A stretch of 64,000 nt of DNA from Acidovorax sp. 107 (GTDB lineage Bacteria; Pseudomonadota; Gammaproteobacteria; Burkholderiales; Burkholderiaceae_C). The stretch spans positions 312,501-376,500 of the forward strand of contig NZ_QBTZ01000001.1 in assembly GCF_003058055.1 (NCBI RefSeq), given 5' to 3'. Positions 24,281 to 33,482 of the stretch are shown in pieces. Numbering within the stretch: the first letter of the stretch is position 1; each line of letters begins with the position of its first letter. The position numbers were made by a program, and so were the translations under genes. The notes under the pieces are model-generated. The model saw only the letters and a program-made list of their open reading frames with translations, did not search any database and had not been told where the DNA came from.

Positions 24281-24547
24281 TCAGGCTTCGTCCTTAAATG
24301 GCGCGCCCAAATTAGGCCCAAGAACAGGCGCCTCGCCATCCCTATCCCAAGCTGCAGGAGACTTGCCAATTTCCCACGGCTTAACGCCAGGGAAAATTTG
24401 CTCGAATTCCTGCGACGAAATCTTGTCAATCGTCAGGACGAACCCGCGAGTGCCAGCCGGAACGATGCTGAATTTCTCCAGCAGCCAATCATCGTCTGCG
24501 GTTTCAAAAATACTGCGTAGGCCGTCTAGCTGCTCGTGGTTGATCAT
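24281..24547 (-). CDS. Reverse-strand small gene between lysis genes and integrase
   Basis: The 88-residue acidic protein (MINHEQLDGLRSIFETADDD..., ending LGAPFKDEA) is not recognised. It is transcribed against the lysis cassette and with the integrase, the layout of a lysogeny-expressed cargo gene. AAGGATTGAGC before ATG 24547 supports this start over TTG 24577. It has no membrane or signal segment. The convergent gap to Rz is only 15 bases. Confidence 0.5.
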   Translation of the reverse strand: MINHEQLDGLRSIFETADDDWLLEKFSIVPAGTRGFVLTIDKISSQEFEQIFPGVKPWEIGKSPAAWDRDGEAPVLGPNLGAPFKDEA

Positions 24548-24573
24548 GCTCAATCCTTTGTGATGCGTGGCCC

Positions 24574-25497
24574 TCAAAGCCGCGCTGAAATCTGTTCTGC
24601 TGTCTCGCGGTAGTACACATTCAACAGCATCGACAAGTCCTTGTGCCTGCTAATCCGCGCCAGGGTCATCACATCCACTCTCCGCGCTAACAGCGTCAAT
24701 GCCGTAGCGCGGGTGTCGTGGAAGGTCAAGTCGTCCAACAGCAGTTGGCGACGTAGCTTGGCGAACAGGACGCTTGCCTCATTGGGGCCAACAGTGAACG
24801 TCACCGGGAAGAGCTTCAATGCTCGTCGCGGGATCGGCACCTCGACATAGCCGCCTGTCTTGGTTCTCGCCAGCACGTACACCCGACGCTTAGGGTCGTA
24901 GGTTCCTGTAAGCACCTCGGCCAAGCGCATGCCGGTGTGCAAGGCAATGTGAAACGCCTTCACCACCTCGCCCATCTTCTTCTCGCGGCCAGAGCGCAGC
25001 ACGCGCTTGATCTGCCGCCACCCCCACACCTGCCTGCGTGCCTCGATCTGCTCGGGCATCCGAACGCCTCGGAATGGGTGTGAGTCAATCCAGCGCCATT
25101 CGTCCATCGCCACCGTGAACAGGTTGCGCAACAGATTGGCTTCGCGCTGCACCGTCGCACCTGTCACCGTCTGCAAACGGAAATCACGCCACCGGCCTAT
25201 GTCCGCGCTAGTGATGCTGGAGAGCGGCGCTTTCTCCCCGATGTAGTCGATGAAGGCCTGGAAGCGCTTTTCCTCCCACTCAGGCTTGCTCTTGGTCTGA
25301 CTGACGGTTTTCACGTAGTCGGCCACAGCATCACCCAGAGTTTTCCCACCAGAGCCTTTCAGCCGGTCTAGCTCGGCCTCCTTGGCAAGCGCCCAGGTCT
25401 GCGCCTCGCGCTTGGTGTCGGCTACATGAGAGGCCCGGATGCCGTGACGCTGAACCTCTGCCCGCCACTTGTCGCGGTACTTGCGGATGGATGCCAT
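24574..25497 (-). CDS. int: Tyrosine integrase
   Basis: A phage-type site-specific recombinase of about 307 residues. The N-terminal arm-binding domain (MASIRKYRDKWRAEV) is followed by a SAM-like core-binding domain (about 50-140) and the catalytic domain with R191 (HTGMRLAE), K213, H260-x-x-R263 (FHDTRATAL), H285 and Y295/Y296. All catalytic residues are present, so it should be active. I chose ATG 25497 rather than the GTG at 25563, because the extra residues do not look like integrase. It lies 111 bases from the tRNA 3' end. Confidence 0.9.
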   Translation of the reverse strand: MASIRKYRDKWRAEVQRHGIRASHVADTKREAQTWALAKEAELDRLKGSGGKTLGDAVADYVKTVSQTKSKPEWEEKRFQAFIDYIGEKAPLSSITSADIGRWRDFRLQTVTGATVQREANLLRNLFTVAMDEWRWIDSHPFRGVRMPEQIEARRQVWGWRQIKRVLRSGREKKMGEVVKAFHIALHTGMRLAEVLTGTYDPKRRVYVLARTKTGGYVEVPIPRRALKLFPVTFTVGPNEASVLFAKLRRQLLLDDLTFHDTRATALTLLARRVDVMTLARISRHKDLSMLLNVYYRETAEQISARL

Positions 25498-25563
25498 GTT
25501 GTGCGGACCTGTGTGCGGGATGCGTGCGGGGAGGTATTGATTTCTTGCCCGAAACTCTAGCAC

Positions 25564-25640
25564 TCTCCCTCTGTGAGGGCGTCGCTATTTCCCCGCATTT
25601 CCGCCAGTTGGTCCCCTCGACAGGAATCGAACCTGTATCT
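25564..25640. other. Probable prophage attachment site (attL/attR) at tRNA-Arg 3' end
   Basis: The integrase gene ends its 5' region here and the tRNA T-arm and acceptor end lie at 25609-25640, the usual crossover segment for tRNA-integrating phages. The matching copy at the other prophage end is not in the window, so the core length cannot be read. Confidence 0.6.
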
Positions 25641-25683
25641 AGCGCTTAGGAGGCACTCGTTCTATCCATTGAACTACGAGGAG
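25609..25683 (-). tRNA. tRNA-Arg (anticodon CCT)
   Basis: On the minus strand a 75-base tRNA folds as a cloverleaf: acceptor CTCCTCG/CGAGGGG with encoded CCA, D-arm GTTC/GAAC, anticodon stem AGTGC/GCGCT with loop CTCCTAA (anticodon CCT), and T-arm ACAGG/CCTGT with TTCGATT. Its 3' end faces the prophage integrase, so it is both a functional arginine tRNA and the likely integration site. Confidence 0.92.
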
Positions 25684-25738
25684 GCAAGGCAGCCGCGCAT
25701 TGTAGTGGCGCGCGGGAGCGTCCCTGGCCGCCTGGCCC

Positions 25739-28700
25739 TCAGTCGTACTTCACGGTGTAGATGATGTCCACCGCGCTTTTCTCGCCAGTTTGCCCGCGCA
25801 GGGTGAGGCGGCGGGAGAGGTCGTAAAAGATGTAGAGAGTGCCCAGCGTGCCCGACAGGCTGCGCTCATAGGTCACGTACAGGTCTTTGGACAGGCGCTT
25901 GCCGAAGGTGAGGGCGGCGGCGCTGGCGTCTTCGCCGGTGGTGGCACCGCGAAAGCCGATTTCGTCCAGGCCCAGGCGGCTGGCGGCGTTGGCCGTGGGG
26001 CTTTGGCCGCCGTTGCGGCCCAGCAGCGCCAACGCCGCTTGTTGCAGCACGGCCGCTTCGGCGCCTCCGGCGGAGGCATTGCGGCCCAGCACCACCCACG
26101 ACAGCTTTTCGGCATCGGGCAGTTCAGGGTCCGAGTAAAGCGTGACGCGCGGCGCCTGCGCGCTGCCAGTGACCTGCACGCCCGCGCGCACGCTGATGTT
26201 GGGGCGCAGCGCCAGGATATCGAGCGAGGGGTTGTTGTACGGGCCGTTGAAGCGGATGAGACCCGTCTCCACGTCCAGCATCTGGCCCCAGGCGCGGTAG
26301 CGGCCCTGGTCGGTGCGGACCTCGCCGGTCACGCGGGGCGGGGCGCCGGGCACGGCGCTGCTGCGGATGTCCACCTCGCCCGTCAGCCGGGTGGTGATGC
26401 CCTGGCCTTGCAGCGCAAAGTCGCGCCCCAGGTTGAGGGTGATGGCGATGTCGGGCGGCTTGGCGGTCTCTGCCTGCGCGGCCACCTGGTTGGCCTTGGC
26501 GGCGGCCTGGGCCTTGGCCTGGTCTTCGCGGTCCTTGGCGGCAGAGCGCACGACCACGTCCGAGCCCAGTCGCGGTGCGGATTCATCGGGCAGGATGATG
26601 GTGGCGCGGTCGGTGGTGAGCTTGCCGCGCAGGCTGATCTGGCCCTGCTGCAGCTGGGCCTGCAACTGGCCCGACACGCTGACCTGGCGGTCGGCCCGTA
26701 CGAGCACTTGCAGGGCCTTGGCCTCGGCCTGCAGGGACATGGTGATGCCTGACAGGCCGGTGGCTGCCGTGGCGCTGTCGCCCCAGGCCACGCGGCCCGT
26801 AGCAGTCAGCGTGCCGCCGTCTTGCGCTGCGGCCGTGCGGTTGCCGCTAAAGCCTGCGATGCGCGCGCTGCTGCCCCGACCACCTTGCAGGCGGAACTCC
26901 GTGATGTTGAGCTGGTTGCCCTGTAGCGTGGCGCGCAGGCGGCCACCTTGCAGGTCCACGCCGTCCACCACCGATCTCACTGCCATGTCGTCGGCCCCCA
27001 GGGTGCCCGCCCAGCGCGGCGCATCGCGCGTGCCCGACAAGGTCGCACTGGCGTCCAGCGTGCCGCGCACGCGCCAGCCGGGCGGCGCCAGCGCAGACCA
27101 CACGCCCACGTCGGGCAGGCGGGCGCGCAAGGTGCCGGCCAGTGGTGCGTCGGCAGGCCAGGTGATCGGGGCACCGGCGTTGGCCGCGGACAGGCGTGTG
27201 CTGGCGGTGGCGTCGATCTCGCCCGCGCGGTCGCTGGCCCAGAGCAGGCGCGCGCGCAGCGTGTCGCCTTCGGCGGTGACCGTGATTTCTGCCTGGCGCA
27301 CACCGGCGGGCGTGCCCGGGGCGCTCGATGCGCTTGCTGCACCTGATGCACCTGCAGGCGGTGTGGCTGCAGTGGCCAGCACGGTGGTGGCACCTGCACC
27401 GGTGCCCTGGCCGCTGCTTTGCACTGCTGTGACGGCTGTGGCATCGCCCGCCAGGATGCGCAGGTCGCCACTGGCACGGCGCAGGCTGGCGCTGGCGCGC
27501 AGGGCGTCGCCCGTGGTGTCCACACTCCATTGCCCGTCAAGCACGATGCTGCTGGCCAGGCCCATGCGCGCAAGCAGCGGCTGCGCGGGCCGGCCTGCGG
27601 CGGCGGGCGTCTCGCCCAGGCCCAGCGCATCCACCCAGGCCATGGGCAGGCCCTGCAGCGTGCCCTGCGTTTGCAATCGCGCGAGGGCGTTGGGTGCCAT
27701 AGCGGCAGACCATTGCGCCGGCGACCAGCGCAGGGTGACGGTGCCTGGCAAGGGACCGGTTATTCGGGCCTGACCGGCCGATGCCTGCAGGCTGAGGGAT
27801 GTGGTGGTTGATGGTGCCGCACGCCCGCTGGCCAGTGACGGGGGGGGGCTGGGGGTAGGGGCGCCGGTGCGCACAGTCAGGCCCAGGGGCTCTGCCAGTT
27901 GCATCGTCCACGGCCCGGGGCGCTGAGCGGCCTGGGCTTGCAGACGCAGTTCGCTGACTTGCAGCTGCCATTGCCCGGCACCCACCATCGTGCTGGCAAG
28001 GCGGGTCTGCACCATCGCCTGCGTGGCCTGGGGAGCTGGTGTGCGGACCTCGCCGGCTAGCGCCAGAGAGGCCTGTGCCAGGTTGCCACCCAGTTCGGCT
28101 TTGAAGGCGCGCAGTTGCAGGGCTTGCCCGGCGGAGGTGCCGCCGCTGGCGTTGGTGCTGGCCGGGAGTGTCAGGTCCAGCTGGGGGGTGTTCAGCGTGG
28201 CCTGCAGATCAAAGCGGTCGGGGTTGCGGGCGGGTGCGCTGTGGGCGGTGGCAGTCTGAAGTTGCTCCGTCAGCGTCTGCCAGCCACCCTTCCAGCGCGC
28301 GGTGATCTGTGCCGTGCCCTGGGCGCTGGCCCCTTGCAGCGCCCGCTGCACGGCGGTGCCCACCACCGGCAGCCCAGCCAGCCAGCGCTGCGTGAGCGAG
28401 GCGTCTGCCCACTGCACCTGCAGGTCGCCCGCGCCGCTGCGCGGGGCCAGCGTGCCTTGTGCCTGTGCGGTGGCGCCGGGCACTACCAGGGTGACCTTGC
28501 CTTGCGCAGACTGCGTGCCCAGTGCGACCTGCAGTCCGGTGGCTTCCACGCGGGCTTGCAGTGCGTCCAGCAGTAGGCGGTCCAGCCGCACCGTGCCGCC
28601 GTCGGTGGCCTGCCAGGTGCCTCGTGTGCTGAAGGTATTGATGCGCAGCGGTGCGCCCGCTGCACCCGGGGTCTTTGCGGTTGCCGTTCGCGCGGCAGTG

Positions 28701-30160
28701 CCGGTGTCTGCCCGCACATCGGCACTGAAGCGCACGGCCTCTCCCTGGGTTTGCGCGGTGACGCGGCCGGAGAGCGGGGCGGCGGCCAGCAGCGTGTGCA
28801 GGGCGTCGGGGCGCAGCGCGCGCAGGGTCGCCTGGCCCTCCAGCGCGTGGGTGGCAGGGGTGTAGTGGCCCTGCGCGGTGATGCTGCCCGTGCCCGCCTG
28901 CAGGGTGGCGCTGGGCACGGTCCAGCGGGTGCCGTCGTAGCTTGCGCTGGCGTCCAGCGCGGTCAGGGGCAGGCGGTTGGTGTCCCAGGGGCCGGGCAGG
29001 TCGTTGCGCAGCGCGGCCTGCAGGCTCCAGCCTGCTGTGCCTGCTGTGCCTGCTGTGCCTGCGCCGCCGGATGTGGGCCCGGCTTGCAGCGTGCCGTGCA
29101 ACTGCGTGACCGGTGCCTGCGGCCACAGGGCCGCCAGATTGACGGCGCGCAACGTGGCGTTGGCGGACTGCAGGGGTTGCTGCGTCCAGGGTGCCAGCGT
29201 GGCGGCCAGATCGGCCTGCATGGGGTCTGCAGCGGGTGCAGGGGTTGTGCGTGGGGTAGGAGGTTTTGATGCGCCCGGTTTGCTGGCGGGCGCGGCTGCG
29301 GGTGGTGTGGCGGCTTCGCTGGTCGGCTCGGGCTTCAGGCGTGCCTGCAGTTGCAGCTGGGGGGCTGCGTTGGCCAGCGTGCCCTGCAGCGTGGCGTGGG
29401 CGCCCACCTGCAGCGCAGCGCCGCCCCCGGGCACGGCGGTGCGCACAGTGCCGTCCACGGTGGCATCCAGCGCCATGGGGGCTTGTGCGTCCAGCGTGGC
29501 GCGGGCGCTGTACTTGCCCTGGGCCAACTCCACTGCGCCTATGTTCAGGCGGTGCTGGTGGCCATCAAACCGGTAGTCGCCCACCAAGCCCTGGGCTTCC
29601 ACGGCGGGTGACCCGGCCCACACAAGCTGGTCGACCCGGAACGGCACGCCCAGCTGCAGCGGCAGCACCAGGCTGGTAGGGGGCGTGGGTGGTGGCTCGG
29701 GTGTGTCAATGGGTTTGGGCTGGGGTGTGATCGCCACGCGGGCGGCATGCACCTCGCCCAGCTCCAGGCGGCGCTGCAGCAAGGGGGCCAGCTGCCAGCC
29801 CAGGCGGATGTCGGTCACTTCCACCGCCAGGGTGGGGCTGCTCCAGCGTAGCCAGCCAATGCGCCCGCCGCTGCGCAGCGAGCCGCTGACATCGCGGCTT
29901 TCCAATGTCTGGTTGGTAGGCAGGTATTGCGCCGCGCGGGCCAGCGTGGTTGCCAGCGACGTACTACTGCCCGCCCACCACCACAGCAGCGCACTGGTCG
30001 CCAGCAGCAAGGCCACCAGGGCCGCCACAAGCCAGCCCAAGGCCCGCAGCCAGCGCGGCGTGCGAGGGGGTTGAGGGCGGGGTGCCGACGAGGACCCGGC
30101 GCTGAAGTCCGACGCGCGGGCGCGGGGCTTGGGGGTGTGGGGGGCGTCGCTCATCGCCAT
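25739..30160 (-). CDS. tamB: Translocation and assembly module TamB
   Basis: The 1,473-residue protein is the inner-membrane anchored partner of TamA. It has a proline-rich cytoplasmic start, one membrane helix (about residues 40-65), a very long beta-rich periplasmic region forming a lipid-groove bridge, and the conserved C-terminal TamB/DUF490 domain (about 1,130-1,473, ending LYIFYDLSRRLTLRGQTGE). It links the envelope membranes for outer-membrane protein assembly and phospholipid transport. It overlaps the tamA stop (TGATG). The coding region includes a 9-base C tract and a short 9-bp tandem repeat. Confidence 0.92.
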   Translation of the reverse strand: MAMSDAPHTPKPRARASDFSAGSSSAPRPQPPRTPRWLRALGWLVAALVALLLATSALLWWWAGSSTSLATTLARAAQYLPTNQTLESRDVSGSLRSGGRIGWLRWSSPTLAVEVTDIRLGWQLAPLLQRRLELGEVHAARVAITPQPKPIDTPEPPPTPPTSLVLPLQLGVPFRVDQLVWAGSPAVEAQGLVGDYRFDGHQHRLNIGAVELAQGKYSARATLDAQAPMALDATVDGTVRTAVPGGGAALQVGAHATLQGTLANAAPQLQLQARLKPEPTSEAATPPAAAPASKPGASKPPTPRTTPAPAADPMQADLAATLAPWTQQPLQSANATLRAVNLAALWPQAPVTQLHGTLQAGPTSGGAGTAGTAGTAGWSLQAALRNDLPGPWDTNRLPLTALDASASYDGTRWTVPSATLQAGTGSITAQGHYTPATHALEGQATLRALRPDALHTLLAAAPLSGRVTAQTQGEAVRFSADVRADTGTAARTATAKTPGAAGAPLRINTFSTRGTWQATDGGTVRLDRLLLDALQARVEATGLQVALGTQSAQGKVTLVVPGATAQAQGTLAPRSGAGDLQVQWADASLTQRWLAGLPVVGTAVQRALQGASAQGTAQITARWKGGWQTLTEQLQTATAHSAPARNPDRFDLQATLNTPQLDLTLPASTNASGGTSAGQALQLRAFKAELGGNLAQASLALAGEVRTPAPQATQAMVQTRLASTMVGAGQWQLQVSELRLQAQAAQRPGPWTMQLAEPLGLTVRTGAPTPSPPPSLASGRAAPSTTTSLSLQASAGQARITGPLPGTVTLRWSPAQWSAAMAPNALARLQTQGTLQGLPMAWVDALGLGETPAAAGRPAQPLLARMGLASSIVLDGQWSVDTTGDALRASASLRRASGDLRILAGDATAVTAVQSSGQGTGAGATTVLATAATPPAGASGAASASSAPGTPAGVRQAEITVTAEGDTLRARLLWASDRAGEIDATASTRLSAANAGAPITWPADAPLAGTLRARLPDVGVWSALAPPGWRVRGTLDASATLSGTRDAPRWAGTLGADDMAVRSVVDGVDLQGGRLRATLQGNQLNITEFRLQGGRGSSARIAGFSGNRTAAAQDGGTLTATGRVAWGDSATAATGLSGITMSLQAEAKALQVLVRADRQVSVSGQLQAQLQQGQISLRGKLTTDRATIILPDESAPRLGSDVVVRSAAKDREDQAKAQAAAKANQVAAQAETAKPPDIAITLNLGRDFALQGQGITTRLTGEVDIRSSAVPGAPPRVTGEVRTDQGRYRAWGQMLDVETGLIRFNGPYNNPSLDILALRPNISVRAGVQVTGSAQAPRVTLYSDPELPDAEKLSWVVLGRNASAGGAEAAVLQQAALALLGRNGGQSPTANAASRLGLDEIGFRGATTGEDASAAALTFGKRLSKDLYVTYERSLSGTLGTLYIFYDLSRRLTLRGQTGEKSAVDIIYTVKYD

Positions 30161-32139
30161 CAGAAGCTGAACCCCAGGCGCAGGTGCAGCCGCACCTCTT
30201 TGGTCTTGACGCCATAGGCCAGGTCGGCCTGCAGCGGGCCCACGGGGCTGCGCCAGCGCACACCGGCGCCCACGCCCACGCGCGGGCTCAGGTCACCCAC
30301 CTTGTCGGCCACGGCACCGGCATCCACAAACAGCGTGCTTTCCCAGTCGGTCATGGCCCCCTTGTAGACGATGGGGCGTTGCCACTCCACGCTGCCCACG
30401 GCCAGGTAGCGGCCCCCGTACAGCTGGCCGTTGTCGGTGCGCGCGCCGATGCTGCGGTAGCCGTAGCCGCGCACGGTGGTGTCGCCGCCCGTCACAAACA
30501 GCTGCGTGACGGGGATCTGCGCGCCCTCGCGCGCCAGCACCGCGCCTGCCTCGGCCCGCAGGGCCACACGGGCATTACGGCCGATGCCTGCGTCGTCCTG
30601 CACGCGCCCTGCGGGGATGAAGGACTGCCACCGCACCAGGGCGCGCACAAACGGGTCGCGCTCGGGCCGCAGCGTGGTGCCCAGGCCCAGCTCCACCGCC
30701 AGGCCGTGGCCCCGCGTGGGGGCGGTCAGGCTGTTGAAGTAGCGGCCCGTCCAGCCGTAGTTGATGCTCAGGGCGGTGCTGGTGTCGGAGGGCGACCGCG
30801 TATTGTCGGTCAGGCCTTGGCTGTTGGCGTAGTCGTACTGCAGAAAGTAATTGCGGTCGATGGATTTGGTGCTTTTGCTGCGGCCCGCGCGCACGCGGCC
30901 ACTGTTCACGTCGTAGTCGCCCGTGGCCTCGCGCAGCAACTGGCCGCCCGCAAACCAGCGCCAGCCGTTGTCGTTGGGCAGGTCCGTCCATTCGGTGTTG
31001 GCGAGCTTGGTTTCGCGGTCGAGCGCGAGTTTGGTCACCGCGCGCCAGCCCAGCACGGGCATCTGGTTGTGGATGTGTTCCAGGGACAGGCGTGCGCCGC
31101 TGTCGGTCGAAAAGCCCGGGCCAAAGACCAGCTTTTGCATCGGGGCCTCGCGCACCTGGGCCACGACGGGGGCGGCCTGCGGGTCGGTGCCTTCGGTGTC
31201 GAGCGTGAGGAACACGGCGTCGTAGTAGCCGCTGCTGGCCAGGCGCAGCTGGGCGTCCAGCATGTCGGCCTCGTCATACACGGCGCCCGTGGGCAGTCGT
31301 GCCAGGCGTCGCGCACCGTCGCTGTCGTAGCGCTGGCTGCCTTGCACGCGCAAGGGGCCGAAGCGGTAGGCGGGGCCGGGGTCATAGCTCACGCCCAGCT
31401 GGGCTTCGTGCCGGTCGGCATCGATCTCGGCCCGGCTGTTGGCGATGCGGGCCGTGGGGTAGCGCCGGGCCTGCAGCTGGCGCAGCCCGTCGGTCTTGGC
31501 GCTGTCCCAGGCCGACTGGGTAAAGGGCTGCCCGGGGGCGAGGGACCAGTTGCGCTGCAGGCGTTGCTGCCGTCGCGCCAGGGTGTCCTTGTCGGCCTCG
31601 TCGGTGCCCGCCACGGTGATGTCGGCACGGGCAATGCGGGTTGGGGGGCCGGGCTCCACGGTGACCGTGACGGTGCGGGGTGCGCCCTTGCGGGTGCCCG
31701 CAGTCTCTTGCGCCTCTGTCAGCTCCACGGTGATGGTGGGCGCAAAGTAGCCCAGGGTGCCCAGCAGTTCGCGCGCATTGGCGTCGGTGGCGCCCAGCAG
31801 GCGCTGCAGCTCGTTGGCCTGCAGGTCGGGCAGCTGGCGAAAGCGCTGCAGCTCCAGGTGGCGCTCCAGTGTCTCGCGCACCGCGTCGGGGGCACGCACC
31901 ACCACGTCAAACGATGGTGCGCCATTGCCAGCTTCTGGACTGGCCAGGTCGCTGCGCGTGTCGCCGGTCGTGGGCTCGTCGGCACGCGGCAGCAGGCTGC
32001 AGCCGCTCAGGCACAGTGCGCCGGAAAGCAGCAACGCCGACCACAGGGCCGGCGTTGGGGTACTAACAGTGGCGGGGCGCAAAACGCGGAGGGGCACGGT
32101 GCGGGAGGATGTGTCAGGGGATCGTGTGGGGGAGGGCAA
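30160..32139 (-). CDS. tamA: TamA, Omp85-family outer-membrane protein, with lipobox
   Basis: The 659-residue protein has periplasmic POTRA domains (about residues 70-310) and a C-terminal Omp85 barrel (about 325-659) with VRGYGYRSIG (conserved VRGY loop) and terminal strand LHLRLGFSF ending in Phe. It works with TamB in outer-membrane biogenesis. The N-terminus is unusual: after a long basic leader, LCLSGC places a cysteine at residue 47 in lipobox context, implying lipidation, a feature better known from TamL proteins. Start ATG 32139 gives the long leader; a later start is possible. Confidence 0.9.
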   Translation of the reverse strand: MPSPTRSPDTSSRTVPLRVLRPATVSTPTPALWSALLLSGALCLSGCSLLPRADEPTTGDTRSDLASPEAGNGAPSFDVVVRAPDAVRETLERHLELQRFRQLPDLQANELQRLLGATDANARELLGTLGYFAPTITVELTEAQETAGTRKGAPRTVTVTVEPGPPTRIARADITVAGTDEADKDTLARRQQRLQRNWSLAPGQPFTQSAWDSAKTDGLRQLQARRYPTARIANSRAEIDADRHEAQLGVSYDPGPAYRFGPLRVQGSQRYDSDGARRLARLPTGAVYDEADMLDAQLRLASSGYYDAVFLTLDTEGTDPQAAPVVAQVREAPMQKLVFGPGFSTDSGARLSLEHIHNQMPVLGWRAVTKLALDRETKLANTEWTDLPNDNGWRWFAGGQLLREATGDYDVNSGRVRAGRSKSTKSIDRNYFLQYDYANSQGLTDNTRSPSDTSTALSINYGWTGRYFNSLTAPTRGHGLAVELGLGTTLRPERDPFVRALVRWQSFIPAGRVQDDAGIGRNARVALRAEAGAVLAREGAQIPVTQLFVTGGDTTVRGYGYRSIGARTDNGQLYGGRYLAVGSVEWQRPIVYKGAMTDWESTLFVDAGAVADKVGDLSPRVGVGAGVRWRSPVGPLQADLAYGVKTKEVRLHLRLGFSF

Positions 32140-32237
32140 GCCTGCCAGCCCGCCCGATGCATCCCCGACTATGCCCTGAAACGGGAGCGCCCCCTGTCGG
32201 ACAGATGCTCACAAGGCACCTGGCCCCGCCGCAGGGG

Positions 32238-33425
32238 CTACTTGGACAGCAGCCGCATGGTTTCTTCCAGGCCCTTGAGCGACAGCGGGTACATGCGGTT
32301 GCCGATGAGCTGCTGGATGATGCTGATGCTTTGGCGGTACTGCCACACGCCCTGTGGCTCAGGGTTGATCCACGCAAACTTGGGGAAGGCGTGGGTCAGG
32401 CGCTGGATCCACTCGGCACCCGGCTCTTCGTTGTTGTATTCCACGCTGCCGCCGGGCTGCAGGATCTCGTACGGGCTCATGGTCGCGTCGCCCACAAAGA
32501 TCAGCTTGTAGTCCTTGTTGTACTTGCGGATGATGTCCCACGTCGGGAACTTCTCGGCAAAGCGGCGGCGGTTGTTCTTCCACATGAAGTCATAGACGCA
32601 GTTGTGGAAGTAATAGAACTCCAGGTGCTTGAACTCGCTCTTCACGGCGCTGAACAGTTCTTCCACCCGCTGGATGTGTTCGTCCATGGTGCCGCCCACG
32701 TCCATGAGCAGCAGCACCTTCACGTTGTTGTGCCGCTCGGGCACCATCTTGATGTCCAGGTAGCCTGCGTTGGCTGCCGTGCTGCGGATGGTGTCGGGCA
32801 GGTCCAGCTCCAGCTCATGCCCTTCGCGCGCAAACTTGCGCAGGCGGCGCAGCGCGACCTTGATGTTGCGCGTGCCCAGCTCCTGTTGGTCGTCGTAGTC
32901 TTTGTAGGCGCGCTGCTCCCACACCTTCACCGCGCTCTTGTTCTTGCCTGCACCGCCAATGCGCACGCCCTGCGGGTTGTAGCCGCCGTGGCCGAACGGG
33001 CTGGTGCCGCCGGTGCCGATCCACTTGTTGCCACCCTCGTGGCGCTCCTTCTGTTCTTCGAGGCGCTTCTTCAGCGTCTCCATGAGTTCGTCCCAGCCCA
33101 TCTTCTCGATGGCGGCTTTCTGCTCGGGCGTGAGTTCGTTCTCCAGGATCTTGCGCAGCCAGTCGGCCGGGATCTGCTTGGTGAAGTCGGCCACCATTTC
33201 GACGCCCTTGAAGTAGGCGCCGAAGGCCCGGTCGAACTTGTCGTAGTGCTTCTCGTCCTTGACCAGCGTGAGGCGCGAGAGGTTGTAGAAGTCGTCCAGG
33301 CTCCAGGCGTCATCCGACTTGGGGCCCACCACACCGGCCTGCAGGGCTTCGAGCAGGGTGAGGTATTCCTTGACCGACACGGGCAGCTTGGCCGAGCGCA
33401 GGGTGTAGAAGAAGTCGATGAGCAT
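32238..33425 (-). CDS. vWA-domain protein of the MoxR/CoxE type
   Basis: The 395-residue protein has a helical N-terminal half, the conserved middle segment GTGGTSPFGHGGYNPQG (about residues 137-153) and a C-terminal von Willebrand A fold with a MIDAS-like DVGGTMDEH (about 240-248) and GDATMSPYE. The motif varies from DxSxS, with Gly and Thr in place of two Ser, as in related bacterial proteins. Such proteins pair with MoxR ATPases as metal-insertion or assembly chaperones; a MoxR gene lies about 0.9 kb upstream. GGAGG, supplied by a repeat-like sequence, is 8 bases before ATG. Confidence 0.85.
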   Translation of the reverse strand: MLIDFFYTLRSAKLPVSVKEYLTLLEALQAGVVGPKSDDAWSLDDFYNLSRLTLVKDEKHYDKFDRAFGAYFKGVEMVADFTKQIPADWLRKILENELTPEQKAAIEKMGWDELMETLKKRLEEQKERHEGGNKWIGTGGTSPFGHGGYNPQGVRIGGAGKNKSAVKVWEQRAYKDYDDQQELGTRNIKVALRRLRKFAREGHELELDLPDTIRSTAANAGYLDIKMVPERHNNVKVLLLMDVGGTMDEHIQRVEELFSAVKSEFKHLEFYYFHNCVYDFMWKNNRRRFAEKFPTWDIIRKYNKDYKLIFVGDATMSPYEILQPGGSVEYNNEEPGAEWIQRLTHAFPKFAWINPEPQGVWQYRQSISIIQQLIGNRMYPLSLKGLEETMRLLSK

Positions 33426-33482
33426 GATTTGGGCCTCCAGCGCTAGTAGTTATTGCGCGTGACGCTCTAAAAGATATAGCAA
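33426..33482. repeat. Copy of dispersed intergenic repeat (degenerate)
   Basis: On the minus strand this reads TTGCTATATCTTTTAGAGCG followed by CTAGCGCTGGAGGCCCAAAT. It matches the half-sites of the copy at 59845 imperfectly and includes the ribosome binding site of the vWA gene. Confidence 0.5.

Larger units (their letters stand above)
1..25630. mobile_element. Prophage (right-hand, late half), siphovirus type, integrated at tRNA-Arg
   Basis: A continuous run of phage genes in canonical late order (terminase, portal, head, connector, tail tube, G/G-T chaperones, tape measure, tip, lysis) ends in a tyrosine integrase facing a tRNA gene. The left boundary, repressor, replication genes and the other attachment site are outside the window. 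Almost all structural genes appear full length and many overlap by ATGA or TGATG, so this half looks intact. The absence of sheath and baseplate genes and a 1,821-residue tape measure suggest a long non-contractile tail. The exact right end is inferred from the tRNA 3' end. Confidence 0.93.

Noticed and set aside
26313..27773. Plus-strand open frame opposite tamB
   Set aside because: Antisense shadow of TamB; no recognisable motif.
30184..32511. Plus-strand open frame of 775 codons across tamA
   Set aside because: It is antisense to a well-supported Omp85 protein, is Ala/Gly/His-rich and has no domain.
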